A stretch of DNA of 64,000 bases from Rothia nasimurium (GTDB taxonomy: Bacteria > Actinomycetota > Actinomycetes > Actinomycetales > Micrococcaceae): positions 992,001 to 1,056,000 of the forward strand of contig NZ_CP056080.1 in the NCBI RefSeq assembly GCF_014217215.1, given 5' to 3'. Positions within the stretch are counted from its first letter, which is position 1. Every line of letters begins with the position of its first letter. The notes beneath the pieces were generated by a model, which was not told the DNA's origin, made no database searches, and worked only from the letters and a program-made list of their open reading frames with translations. A program made the position numbers and the translations under genes. This document shows positions 52,105-60,685 of this stretch, piece by piece.

Positions 52105-52347
52105 ATGTTGGCTGACGCTCTCGAACACCTCGTTCGGGGTATCGTCGACAACCCAGACGACGTCCAGGTGCGCGCCAAAACCGGCCGCCGGGGCGAAACC
52201 CTGGAGGTTCGCGTGAACCCTGATGACCTTGGCCGTGTCATTGGCCGCTCCGGCCGCACCGCCAAGAGCATCCGCACCGTGGTCAACGCCATCAACGACG
52301 GCGACCACGTGCGCGTAGACGTCATCGACACCGACCGACGACGCTAA
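52105..52347 (+). CDS. khpA: KH-domain RNA-binding protein KhpA
   Basis: An 80-residue single KH-domain protein. The RNA-binding loop is in VIGRSGRTAKSIRTV, a GxxG-type element. KhpA binds many RNAs and is linked to cell elongation in Gram-positives. It sits between rpsP and rimM as in most actinobacteria. A strong terminator follows, separating it from rimM. Confidence 0.92.
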   Translation: MLADALEHLVRGIVDNPDDVQVRAKTGRRGETLEVRVNPDDLGRVIGRSGRTAKSIRTVVNAINDGDHVRVDVIDTDRRR

Positions 52348-52360
52348 CTGAATACTTCTC

Positions 52361-52400
52361 AAGAAGCCCCTACCGCTTATCAGCGGTAGGGGCTTTCTTG
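52361..52400 (+). terminator. Intrinsic terminator after khpA
   Basis: A 17-bp stem starting AAGAAGCCCCTACCGCT, with a TATC loop and a one-base bulge, ends in TTTCTTGT. It splits the rpsP-khpA unit from rimM-trmD. Confidence 0.85.
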
Positions 52401-52479
52401 TACCTACCCACCGGCGTCCGCAAAACCCGGTAAAGTTAGACCCAAACCCCACAACACCTTTACCCCCAAGGAGATACGC

Positions 52480-53097
52480 GTGCAGGTACAGGTCGCCCGC
52501 ATCGGCAAACCCCACGGCATCCGCGGCGAAGTCACCGTCCAGCTCTTCACCGACGCCCCCGAAGAACGCTTCGCTCCCGGGGCCGTACTCGACATCGAAA
52601 ACTTCAACCCCGCAAGTACCGCAGGCACCATCGCCCCCGCTGGCACCCTCACCGTCAAAAAATCCCGCTGGAACAAAAAAATCCTGGTCGTAGCCTTCGA
52701 AGAAGTCACCAACCGCAACCAGGCCGAAGAACTCCGCGACACCCGCCTCACCTTCGACTCCTCCGCAGAAACCGACACTGACAGCGACGAAGAAGGCTAC
52801 TACGAGCACGAACTGCTCGACCTGCCCGTCTACCTGGCTGCCGACATCAAGGATGGCTACCTACCCGAAGAACCTATTGCCATCGTCACCGGCCTGCAGA
52901 CCATGCCCACCCAGGACCTGCTGATTCTCGAAAACACCGCAGACGGTGAAGAGGTTATGATCCCCTTCGTTGAAGAACTTATCCCCGCTATCGACACCGA
53001 AGAGGGCTACATCATCATCAACCCTCCCGCCGGTCTGCTCGAACTCAACAGCGACGATGAAGAAGCAGAACCCGAGACCGAGAGTGAACACAACTAA
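52480..53097 (+). CDS. rimM: 16S rRNA processing protein RimM
   Basis: A ribosome maturation factor (205 residues) for 30S assembly that binds S19. The N-terminal [22 protein letters not shown] block is diagnostic. The PRC-barrel half ([19 protein letters not shown]) and the late [30 protein letters not shown] segment complete the family. An acidic tail of about 15 residues follows. GTG 52480 follows AAGGAG. trmD starts 5 bp after the stop. Confidence 0.95.
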   Translation: MQVQVARIGKPHGIRGEVTVQLFTDAPEERFAPGAVLDIENFNPASTAGTIAPAGTLTVKKSRWNKKILVVAFEEVTNRNQAEELRDTRLTFDSSAETDTDSDEEGYYEHELLDLPVYLAADIKDGYLPEEPIAIVTGLQTMPTQDLLILENTADGEEVMIPFVEELIPAIDTEEGYIIINPPAGLLELNSDDEEAEPETESEHN

Positions 53098-53102
53098 CGC
53101 TC

Positions 53103-53927
53103 ATGCGCTTTGACGTCATCACCATCTTCCCCGAATACCTGGCCCCGCTAGAGCTCTCCCTCATGGGCAAAGCCCGCGAATCGGGCAAGGTCGACCTGCA
53201 CCTGACCAACCTGCGTGACTTCGCCTTCGACCGCCACAAAACCGTTGACGACACCCCCTACGGCGGGGGAGCGGGCATGGTTATGAAACCCGAGCCCTGG
53301 GGCCTTGCCCTGGATCAGGCACTTGCCGCCTCACCAGCGTCCGCACGGGCGGACGGGGGCAAACCCCTGCTCATCGTGCCCTCACCTGCCGGCACCGTCT
53401 TCAACCAGCAGCTGGCCTACGACCTGGCAGAAGAAGAGCACATCGTGTTCGCCCCGGCCCGCTACGAAGGCATTGACGAGCGTGTACTGGACTGGGCTGA
53501 GCAGGAATTTAGGGTGCTGCCCGTATCAATCGGCGACTACGTGCTCTACGGGGGTGAAGTGGCAGTGATGGTGATGATTGAGGCCATTACCCGCCTGATT
53601 CCCGGTGCCATGGGCAACCCGGAGTCCCTGGCCGAAGAGTCCCACACCGGCGGGCTGCTGGAGTACCCGGTCTACACCAAACCCGCCACCTGGCGAAACC
53701 AGCAGGTGCCGCCAGTCCTGCTCTCTGGCAACCATGGCGCTATCGCCCGCTGGCGCCGCGACGAGCAAATCAAGCGCACCTTTGCCCGCCGCCCCGATAT
53801 GGTCAAGGCCTACCCCGCAGAGAACTGGGACAAGAAAGACCGCAAGCTCCTGCAGGAGCTACACACCGAGCAGAAAGCTGCCCAAAAAGCTGAGCGCGAG
53901 GCCGAGCTTTTGAGCGAAGGTCGGTAA
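53103..53927 (+). CDS. trmD: tRNA (guanine-N1-)-methyltransferase
   Basis: A SPOUT methyltransferase (274 residues) making m1G37 in tRNAs with G36, which protects against frameshifts. The N terminus [13 protein letters not shown], the [16 protein letters not shown] loop and the deep-knot region [21 protein letters not shown] are typical. It is co-transcribed with rimM. A Lys/Glu/Ala-rich C-terminal helix ends the protein. Confidence 0.96.
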   Translation: MRFDVITIFPEYLAPLELSLMGKARESGKVDLHLTNLRDFAFDRHKTVDDTPYGGGAGMVMKPEPWGLALDQALAASPASARADGGKPLLIVPSPAGTVFNQQLAYDLAEEEHIVFAPARYEGIDERVLDWAEQEFRVLPVSIGDYVLYGGEVAVMVMIEAITRLIPGAMGNPESLAEESHTGGLLEYPVYTKPATWRNQQVPPVLLSGNHGAIARWRRDEQIKRTFARRPDMVKAYPAENWDKKDRKLLQELHTEQKAAQKAEREAELLSEGR

Positions 53928-53957
53928 AGTAGGTAAGCTCACAGGCAACACGCGGAC

Positions 53958-53993
53958 GCCCGACCCGGCACCCCTGGTGCAGGCGGGTTTTCT
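53958..53993 (+). terminator. Intrinsic terminator after trmD
   Basis: CCCG (53959-53962) and GCACC (53968-53972) pair with GGTGC (53976-53980) and CGGG (53984-53987), followed by TTTTCT. A GATAAT box at 53998-54003 right after it may be the -10 of the rplS promoter. Confidence 0.65.
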
Positions 53994-54070
53994 GTGGGAT
54001 AATTTTTATTTGTGTTCATGCTGGGCACGCCCCTGCCGCAGGGGGAAGAGCGACCTATAACAGCGTGAAC

Positions 54071-54196
54071 CACCGGCTCTGACCGTTCAGAGCACGGTGA
54101 GTAAAGAATTCATCGCAGACAGCATCAGTCTGGCACCATCCGGTGACCCCTAGACACTGCCTGCGACATACATCGAATATGTTTGACCTGCGGCAG
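54071..54196 (+). promoter_or_regulatory. Structured leader of rplS
   Basis: The ~215-nt stretch between the GATAAT box and rplS folds into consecutive hairpins: CACCG-GCTCTGA pairing with TCAGAGC-A-CGGTG (54071-54099), CAGAC/GTCTG just after, and a stem CTGCC/GGCAG (54157-54161 with 54192-54196) enclosing ACATA/TATGT. The last stem ends 10 bp before the rplS ribosome site. Ribosomal-protein operons often use such leaders for autoregulation; this one is not identified with a named family. Confidence 0.45.
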
Positions 54197-54217
54197 AGAT
54201 ATTCACGGAGAAACTCA

Positions 54218-54565
54218 ATGCAGACTCTTGACTTCATTGATAACAAGTCACTTCGCACCGACATCCCCGAGTTCGGCCCCGGCGACACCCTGAACGTACA
54301 CGTCAACATTGTTGAAGGTAACCGCAGCCGTGTCCAGGTCTTCAAGGGCTTCGTTGTTGGCCGTCAGGGTGCTGGCGTCCGCGAAACCTTCACCGTCCGC
54401 AAGGTTTCCTTCGGTGTTGGCGTAGAGCGTACCTTCCCCGTACACTCTCCCGTCATCGAAAAGATCGAGGTTGTCACCCGCGGTGACGTCCGCCGTGCAA
54501 AGCTCTACTACATGCGCGACCGTCACGGTAAGGCTGCTCGTATCCGCGAGAAGCGCGAAGCCTAA
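54218..54565 (+). CDS. rplS: 50S ribosomal protein L19
   Basis: Ribosomal protein L19 (115 residues), at the 30S-50S interface. The stretch [20 protein letters not shown] and the late [21 protein letters not shown] are diagnostic. ATG 54218 follows CACGGAG; an upstream ATG in frame at 54179 lies inside the structured leader and is rejected. The signal peptidase gene begins 23 bp after the stop. Confidence 0.96.
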   Translation: MQTLDFIDNKSLRTDIPEFGPGDTLNVHVNIVEGNRSRVQVFKGFVVGRQGAGVRETFTVRKVSFGVGVERTFPVHSPVIEKIEVVTRGDVRRAKLYYMRDRHGKAARIREKREA

Positions 54566-54588
54566 GCCATTTAGGTTTCATCAGATTT

Positions 54589-55245
54589 ATGGAGACTGGC
54601 GTAAACGCCGACTCTTCTGAGGCAAGGCGCCAACCCTTTCTACAGGGCTGGCGCCTTGTTGCTGTCGCCGCAGCCCTCGCCTTCACCGTGCTCCTGGTGG
54701 TTCGTTCCTTTTTCATTGATGTGTTCTACATACCCTCAAGCTCCATGGAACCCACCTACGAACCGGGCGACCGTATTCTAGTCTCAAAACTAGCTACCGA
54801 GCCCCAGCGTGGCGATGTGGTCGTTTTTGACGGTACCGGCTCCTTTGCCCCCTATGTGCCCGGCAGCCCCTGGGTGCGTGATCCGCTCAGAACCGCGGGG
54901 CAGTGGCTCGGGTTAGTGGGCTCAGATACGGTCTACATCAAGCGCGTCATCGGGGTAGCTGGCGATACCGTCGAGTGCTGTGATGCCGAGGGCTATCTTC
55001 TGATCAATGGGCAGCCTTCCGAAGAGCCCTATCTTTACCCCGGCGACAGCGCCAGCGAGGTGAGCTTTAGCGTCCAGGTGCCCGAAGGACGCATGTGGGT
55101 GATGGGCGACCACCGCTCGGCGTCCGCTGACTCCCGGGCCCTGCTAGGGGCCCCCGGTGGCGGTATGATTCGCACCGAGAAAATCATCGGCACCCCGGTC
55201 TTCATCGCCTGGCCGGCTCACCGCTTTGGTCAAGCTCCCAGTTAA
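54589..55245 (+). CDS. lepB: Signal peptidase I (first of two)
   Basis: A type I signal peptidase (218 residues). One N-terminal membrane helix (WRLVAVAAALAFTVLLVV) precedes the catalytic Ser52 in PSSSMEPT. The general-base Lys118 is in YIKRVIGVAGD, and MGDHRSASADSR is box E. There are two adjacent cysteines (ECCDAEG) in the substrate-binding part. No clear ribosome site precedes ATG 54589. A second, related signal peptidase gene starts 49 bp after its stop. Confidence 0.93.
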   Translation: METGVNADSSEARRQPFLQGWRLVAVAAALAFTVLLVVRSFFIDVFYIPSSSMEPTYEPGDRILVSKLATEPQRGDVVVFDGTGSFAPYVPGSPWVRDPLRTAGQWLGLVGSDTVYIKRVIGVAGDTVECCDAEGYLLINGQPSEEPYLYPGDSASEVSFSVQVPEGRMWVMGDHRSASADSRALLGAPGGGMIRTEKIIGTPVFIAWPAHRFGQAPS

Positions 55246-55294
55246 AACCACTAAACTATCTCTAAACACGTTCACAGCAGAAGGGTGCGGGCTC

Positions 55295-56032
55295 ATGGAA
55301 CAGCAGAAGAACTCAGACAGCATCGAGGCAGCGACACAGGACGCCACCACAGCCTCGACCGACAAGCCCCGCGGCGGTAAGCGCCGCCGCGAAAATAGCG
55401 CGCTCAAAGAGTACACCCTGATTATCCTCTACGCGGTGCTCATCGCCTTCCTGCTGAAAACCTTTGTGGTTCGCGGATTTTACATTCCTTCTAGCTCCAT
55501 GGAAGATACCCTGCAGATCAACGACCGTGTTTTTGTGAACGTAGCAGGTGGACTCTTCACCGAAGCCGAGCGCGGCGACATCGTGGTCTTCAAGGACACC
55601 CAGGGCTGGATGCCTGTCTCTACCAGCTCTAACCCCGTACGCGATGCGCTTGCCTTTGTGGGGGTTATGCCCGATAGCTCATCAAACTACCTGGTCAAGC
55701 GCGTGATAGGCGTGGGCGGTGACCACATCGTGGGTACCGCCGATGGTCGCATCACCGTCAACGGCGTAGAAATTGACGAGACCTACCTCAAACCCGGTGT
55801 AAGCCCCACCGAGCTTCCCTTCGACGTGATCGTTCCCCAGAACTCCTACTTCGTCATGGGCGATAACCGCTCTAACTCTGCTGACTCCCGTTACCATATT
55901 CAGACCGGCACAGAGTTCATCAACGACGCCGACGTCGTGGGCGAAGTCTTCGTCGTTGCCTGGCCCCTGTCTAACTTCACGTTCGTCGGTGGGGCTAGCG
56001 ATGTCTTTGCCGACGTACCCGATACCGAGTAA
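55295..56032 (+). CDS. lepB: Signal peptidase I (second of two)
   Basis: A type I signal peptidase (245 residues). A ~36-residue polar, Thr/Lys/Arg-rich cytoplasmic N terminus precedes the membrane helix (YTLIILYAVLIAFLLKTFVV). Ser68 lies in PSSSMEDT and Lys135 in YLVKRVIGVGGD; the box E stretch is VMGDNRSNSADSR. ATG 55295 follows AGAAGGG; an upstream in-frame start overlaps the first lepB. It differs from its neighbour in N-terminal length and in lacking the cysteine pair. Tandem signal peptidases are also known in Streptomyces. Confidence 0.93.
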   Translation: MEQQKNSDSIEAATQDATTASTDKPRGGKRRRENSALKEYTLIILYAVLIAFLLKTFVVRGFYIPSSSMEDTLQINDRVFVNVAGGLFTEAERGDIVVFKDTQGWMPVSTSSNPVRDALAFVGVMPDSSSNYLVKRVIGVGGDHIVGTADGRITVNGVEIDETYLKPGVSPTELPFDVIVPQNSYFVMGDNRSNSADSRYHIQTGTEFINDADVVGEVFVVAWPLSNFTFVGGASDVFADVPDTE

Positions 56033-56036
56033 GACC

Positions 56037-56819
56037 GTGCCAACTAAAGAAACCGCGTCCGCTAATCTGAGTGTCGAAACCGAGCTTTTTGCAGCGGGCA
56101 AGACCCTGGTTGCGGGTATGGACGAGGTGGGGCGCGGCCCGCTGGCCGGGCCGGTTACCGTGGGGGTAGCCGTGATTGATGCGAGCGCCCAGCTCAGCAT
56201 CGAGGGCCTCATCGATTCAAAGGCCCTGACCGAGAAAAAGCGGGTGGCGATGGCTCCGCAGGTGAAGCAGTGGGCCGTGACCGCGGTGGGGCACGCCAGC
56301 CCTGCTGAAATCGATGCTTTGGGTATCACCACCTCCCTGCGTTTAGCGGGGCAGCGGGCTCTTGCCCAGGTGGCCCGGGCTGGGGCTTACCCTGACGCCG
56401 TCCTCTTGGATGGCAAGCATAACTGGCTTTCTGCTCCCGAGGCTGACCTTTTTGCCGACCTTGACCCGGCAACCGCCCTCTACCGTGGGCTGGTGGCTGA
56501 AGCCTGGGCAGGTCTGGCGGGGGAGTCTGGTGGCTGGTTCGGGCCGGTGCAGATGGAGATTAAGGGTGACTACCGCTGTGCCTCTATCGCGGCAGCTTCG
56601 GTGGTGGCTAAGGTGGAGCGCGATACCCTCATGGACGAGCTGGACGCCCGCTACCCCGGCTACGGCTGGGCGAAAAATAAGGGCTACGGGTCGGGTGCCC
56701 ACCGCACCGCGATAGAAACGATGGGGCCCACCCCCTTGCATCGGCTGAGCTGGTCGCTGCCGGCTACCGAAGCACAAATCCAGCAGGCTATGGCGGAACG
56801 AGAGAAGGAAGAAGTATGA
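56037..56819 (+). CDS. rnhB: Ribonuclease HII
   Basis: RNase HII (260 residues) removes ribonucleotides from DNA and RNA from RNA:DNA hybrids. Catalytic DE are in AGMDEVGRGPLAGPV (about residues 26-40). The later aspartates are in AVLLDGKHNW and IKGDYRCASIAAASVVAK, and the YGSGAHRTAI motif is near the end. GTG 56037, 4 bp after the lepB stop, is the first start not overlapping lepB. It overlaps the DUF2469 start by 4 bp. Confidence 0.94.
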   Translation: MPTKETASANLSVETELFAAGKTLVAGMDEVGRGPLAGPVTVGVAVIDASAQLSIEGLIDSKALTEKKRVAMAPQVKQWAVTAVGHASPAEIDALGITTSLRLAGQRALAQVARAGAYPDAVLLDGKHNWLSAPEADLFADLDPATALYRGLVAEAWAGLAGESGGWFGPVQMEIKGDYRCASIAAASVVAKVERDTLMDELDARYPGYGWAKNKGYGSGAHRTAIETMGPTPLHRLSWSLPATEAQIQQAMAEREKEEV

Positions 56820-57151
56820 GCCAAGAGGATCTTGAGAGCTATGAGTCAGGTGCCCAGCTAGCCCTGTATGAAGAGTACAAGAATGTAGCTGAGCTCTTTA
56901 CCTATATCGTTGAGACCGATCGCCGTTTTTACCTGGCCAACCAGGTGCAGGTGACCCCGCGAACCGCTGACGGGTCTTTGTATTTTGAGGTTGAGATGCA
57001 GGACGTGTGGGTGTGGGATATTTTCCGCCAGTCTCGATTTGTTAAGAATGTGAAGGTGTATTCGGTGCGCGATGTGAACGTTGAAGAACGCGCTGCCGCT
57101 GAAGACCTGGTAGTGCCGACTATGAGTGATTTCGACCCCGGTTCGGCCTAA
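56816..57151 (+). CDS. DUF2469 family protein
   Basis: A 111-residue actinobacteria-specific protein of the DUF2469 family, nearly always found after rnhB and before yraN. Recognisable stretches are LALYEEYKNVAELFTYIVETDRRFYLAN and VWVWDIFRQSRFVKNVKV. Function unknown; it is acidic and has no membrane segment. It starts at ATGA overlapping rnhB. Confidence 0.92.
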   Translation: MSQEDLESYESGAQLALYEEYKNVAELFTYIVETDRRFYLANQVQVTPRTADGSLYFEVEMQDVWVWDIFRQSRFVKNVKVYSVRDVNVEERAAAEDLVVPTMSDFDPGSA

Positions 57152-57165
57152 AAACTAGCGTATGA

Positions 57166-57204
57166 GCCCGCCTCCTTCCCGTGAGGGAAGGGGCGGGTTT
57201 TTTG
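57166..57204 (+). terminator. Intrinsic terminator after DUF2469 gene
   Basis: CCCGCCTCCTTCCC pairs with GGGAAGGGGCGGG over GTGA, followed by TTTTTT. The next 227 bases to yraN hold no gene. Confidence 0.9.
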
Positions 57205-57431
57205 TATGCAGAGATGCGCGGACGCCCGGTGCAGCTGGCTGGGGATAAGGACACGCGGGGCGTCATGGTTGCGTCACGGCTGTACCGTTTACGAGCGTGA
57301 ATACGGGAGCTATCTGGCGCTGACCTGGTGGTATAGGGAAGGGGTGATATCCACAGCCAGCACAGAGGTAGGTAGAACCAGACACAGCAGGTCATGATGG
57401 GGCTAACCCTGATACTTGAAGGAGGCCCCCC

Positions 57432-57848
57432 ATGAACCCCGCACTACAGCCATCCTCACCCCATGCGTCCTTGCGGCCCAAAGACGTGGGTCGCTGGGGT
57501 GAAGATATCGCCCTGGCAGTCTTAGAACGGCAAGGTTATACCCTCTTAGCTCGTAACTGGCGGCCCGTACGAACTGAAGAGCGGCCGCGGTGGAGCGGTG
57601 AACTTGATTTGATTATGCGCGATAGCGACCAAACCCTGGTCTTTATCGAGGTTAAAACCCGTTCTGGTGCGGGCTATGGGCACCCGCTTGAATCCATTAC
57701 TGCCCGGAAATGCCAGATGCTACGACACCTGGCCTACGCCTGGTTAGCAGAAAACCGGGCTCCCTATTCCACCATGAGAGTAGACGCTATTGCCCTGTGC
57801 GGGAGCCTCACTGATTTCACCTTTGAGCATCGGCAGGCGGTGGTGTAG
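57432..57848 (+). CDS. yraN: YraN/UPF0102 family putative endonuclease
   Basis: A 138-residue protein with the restriction-endonuclease-like fold of UPF0102. Family marks are GRWGEDIALAVLERQGYTLLARNWR, GELDLIMRD and VFIEVKTRSG, the last two holding the presumed catalytic Asp and E-x-K. AAGGAGG precedes ATG 57432. comM begins 2 bp after the stop, so yraN-comM-dprA are one unit, possibly with xerC. Confidence 0.92.
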   Translation: MNPALQPSSPHASLRPKDVGRWGEDIALAVLERQGYTLLARNWRPVRTEERPRWSGELDLIMRDSDQTLVFIEVKTRSGAGYGHPLESITARKCQMLRHLAYAWLAENRAPYSTMRVDAIALCGSLTDFTFEHRQAVV

Positions 57849-57850
57849 CC

Positions 57851-59401
57851 GTGGCCTTCGCACGAACCTATTCGGTTGCTCTGGTGGGCGTCACCGGCTA
57901 CCTCGTCGAAGTAGAAGCCGATATTTCATCTGCCCTACCCGGCTTCGTGCTGCTCGGTCTGCCCGATAGTTCTTTGAACGAGGCCAAAGACCGGGTGCGG
58001 TCTGCCGCGAAGAATTCCGGGCTGCCCCTGCCACCCCAGAAACTCACCATCAACCTCACCCCGCCTACCCTTCCCAAGCGCGGCTCGGCATTTGATGTGG
58101 CCATGTTGGTGGCAGCCCAACAGGCGGCGGGGCAGCTAGGTTCATCAGGCCGCACGGTCTTCCTGGGCGAAGTTGGTCTCGATGGGAGTGTGCGACAGGT
58201 TCCCGGGGTACTACCTGCCGTCAAAGCTGCCCGTGATGCTGGGCATGAGCGGGTAATTGTGCCCGAGGGTAACGCCCAAGAAGCAGCCCTCATAGAGGGG
58301 GTTGAAGTGACCGGGGTCAGCTGTCTCGCTGAAGTGTTTGAACTCCTGGGCTGCCCCGAACCAGAAAAGCTCAAAAGACCAGTTCTGGTAGGGAACCAGA
58401 GGGTGGGCGCGGAGCACAGCAGCCCGCAGCAGAGCGCTGATATGGCAGATGTTGCTGGGCAGACGGAGGGACGCCTAGCCCTTGAAATAGCGGCTGCAGG
58501 GGGCCACCACCTGTTGCTGACCGGCCCACCCGGTTCTGGCAAGACCATGCTGGCAGAACGCCTCCCCGGTATTCTTCCTCCGCTCACGCCACAAGAAGCT
58601 CTAGATGTCACTGCGGTGCACTCGCTCTGCCGTTCGGGGGAGCCGCTCACCGAACTGATGACCAGGCCGCCCTTCGAAGCGCCCCACCATACTGCCAGCG
58701 CACCTGCGATTATGGGAGGCGGTGCCGGGCTGCCCAAGCCGGGGTGCATCTCAAAGGCGCACCGGGGCGTCCTCTTTCTCGATGAAGCCCCGGAGTTTAA
58801 GCGCAGCGTTTTAGATTCTCTGCGCCAGCCCCTCGAAAGTGGCGAAGTCATTATTAGTCGCTCAGCTGCTTCAGCCCGGTACCCGGCTAGGTTCCAACTC
58901 GTTTTAGCTGCCAACCCCTGCCCCTGCGGCTATAACGTGGGTCGCGGTCTAGACTGCACCTGTACCAGTCGAGAGCGAAGGTCCTACTTCAGCCGGCTAT
59001 CGGGGCCCCTGCTTGACCGTATCGATCTTCATATCAGCGTCCCTAAAGTAACGGCTGCCGACCTCGCAACCAGCGGCACCAACGAAAGCTCAGAGGAAAT
59101 CCGTTACCGGGTTAGCCAAGCCCGCCAAGCCCAGGCGGAAAGACTGACCCCGTTGGGCGTGACCACCAATGCTGAGACGAACGGCAAGATTCTGCGAGGC
59201 CCTCTCAAGCTTTCAGCTCAACTGACCTCGTCCCTCTCCACCGCCCTGGACCACGGAACCCTCACAGCCCGCGGCTATGACCGAGTGCTACGGACAGCCT
59301 GGACCTTAGCCGATTTAGATGGAGCCACCAGCCCCAGCCGAGACCACCTTGACCTTGCCCTCTACTTCCGCAACCACGCCACTGAAAGCTACCAGACATG
59401 A
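57851..59401 (+). CDS. comM: YifB/ComM family Mg-chelatase-like AAA+ ATPase
   Basis: A 516-residue AAA+ protein. The N-terminal S5-fold/Lon-like domain (residues 1-170: ARTYSVALVGVTGYLVEVE) is followed by the Mg-chelatase-like ATPase with Walker A GPPGSGKTM (about residue 228) and Walker B GVLFLDEAPEF. A zinc-type cysteine set, CPCGYNVGRGLDCTC, is near residue 360. ComM relatives drive branch migration of incoming DNA during transformation. It overlaps dprA by 4 bp, strengthening a link to DNA uptake and recombination. Confidence 0.93.
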   Translation: MAFARTYSVALVGVTGYLVEVEADISSALPGFVLLGLPDSSLNEAKDRVRSAAKNSGLPLPPQKLTINLTPPTLPKRGSAFDVAMLVAAQQAAGQLGSSGRTVFLGEVGLDGSVRQVPGVLPAVKAARDAGHERVIVPEGNAQEAALIEGVEVTGVSCLAEVFELLGCPEPEKLKRPVLVGNQRVGAEHSSPQQSADMADVAGQTEGRLALEIAAAGGHHLLLTGPPGSGKTMLAERLPGILPPLTPQEALDVTAVHSLCRSGEPLTELMTRPPFEAPHHTASAPAIMGGGAGLPKPGCISKAHRGVLFLDEAPEFKRSVLDSLRQPLESGEVIISRSAASARYPARFQLVLAANPCPCGYNVGRGLDCTCTSRERRSYFSRLSGPLLDRIDLHISVPKVTAADLATSGTNESSEEIRYRVSQARQAQAERLTPLGVTTNAETNGKILRGPLKLSAQLTSSLSTALDHGTLTARGYDRVLRTAWTLADLDGATSPSRDHLDLALYFRNHATESYQT

Positions 59402-60642
59402 CACATCACGACCCCCACCACGATATTCGTAGAGCCCGCACCGAGATCCTGCGCATTACCGACCCCGAGGACGTCGCCACCTACACCCTGCTTCGGCTAG
59501 TCGGACCGGTGCGTGCCGCAGACTACCTCACCGGCCGTCAGGAGCTCACTCCGCATCTTCTCGCCCGCTACCTTGAGGAAGCAGGAGCACACGATGTCTC
59601 TGCAGCATCTGCCCTAACTAGTGCCATCGGCGAACGGACGCAGCGGTGGAAGAGCAGGCGGGCAGGTATCAGCGTACAACAAGATACGGCTTTAGCCCGG
59701 GCCAGCGGCAGCTGGCTGTGTATACCCGAAGACCCAGACTGGCCACAGGCCTTGAATGACCTCGCAGAAAAAACTCCGGTCGGTCTCTGGGGTAGGGGAG
59801 ACCGCCAGCTGCTGGCTCAGCTCACCACCGAAAAGAGTTATGCGGTAGTGGGGTCCCGCGATGTCAGCTCCTACGGTAACTCAGCAACCAGCCACCTGGC
59901 CGGTGAACTAGCAAACCGGGGCTATACGGTGGTCTCAGGCGGAGCCTTTGGCGTAGACGCCACCGCCCATCGAGCTGCACTCGCTACAGCAACGTCTTCC
60001 CTGCCCACGGTAGCGTTGATGGCGGGAGGTCTTGACCGTCTTTACCCCAAGCCCAATGAACGTCTGCTACACGAGATTATTGAACGGGGCCTGCTGCTGA
60101 GTGAGGTTCCCCTGGGGCAGAACCCCACCCGTTACAGGTTCCTCCAACGTAACCGGCTCATCGCCGCTCTCACCGGGGCCAGCATAGTTATCGAAGCCCG
60201 CTGGCGCAGCGGCGCGCTCAACACCGCCCATCATGCCCTAGAACTGGGGCGCCCCGTCTACGCTGTACCCGGCCCTATTTTTTCACCAACCTCAGAAGGC
60301 TGCCACCGTCTGATTCGAGACGGTCTAGCCCAGCTTGTGACCGATGCCCGGCAGATTCTTGACGACAGAACTTCGGAGATAGCTGCAGAACAAACCAGCC
60401 TATTTTCAGCTCCTTCTGCCCACCAGCAGCTCCTGGATTCGCTCACCGAAACGCAAAGACGGGTGTGGGACGTACTGCCCCTCCGCACTCCGGCTACTGT
60501 CGAACAGCTCAGTGCTGACCTTGCGCTACCTACCCGAACAGTCATGATCGCCCTAGCCCAACTCAACCGACTCAACTGCGCAGAACAGGAAGGAATGGGC
60601 TGGCGAAAAACCAAACCATCGGCGGAAAGCTCCGGGGGATAG
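59398..60642 (+). CDS. dprA: DNA-processing protein DprA
   Basis: A 414-residue single-strand DNA-binding protein that loads RecA on incoming DNA. The central Rossmann-like domain has AVVGSRDVSSYGN and VVSGGAFGVDATAHRAAL, and the later RFLQRNRLIAALTGASIVIEA block is also typical. A C-terminal winged-helix region (about residues 345-405) follows. It overlaps comM. With comM it forms a transformation/recombination pair; no DNA uptake pilus genes are in the window. Confidence 0.94.
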   Translation: MTHHDPHHDIRRARTEILRITDPEDVATYTLLRLVGPVRAADYLTGRQELTPHLLARYLEEAGAHDVSAASALTSAIGERTQRWKSRRAGISVQQDTALARASGSWLCIPEDPDWPQALNDLAEKTPVGLWGRGDRQLLAQLTTEKSYAVVGSRDVSSYGNSATSHLAGELANRGYTVVSGGAFGVDATAHRAALATATSSLPTVALMAGGLDRLYPKPNERLLHEIIERGLLLSEVPLGQNPTRYRFLQRNRLIAALTGASIVIEARWRSGALNTAHHALELGRPVYAVPGPIFSPTSEGCHRLIRDGLAQLVTDARQILDDRTSEIAAEQTSLFSAPSAHQQLLDSLTETQRRVWDVLPLRTPATVEQLSADLALPTRTVMIALAQLNRLNCAEQEGMGWRKTKPSAESSGG

Positions 60643-60685
60643 AATGAAGACCTCACATCAGTCACCGGTAGGAAGGAGCAGTACG

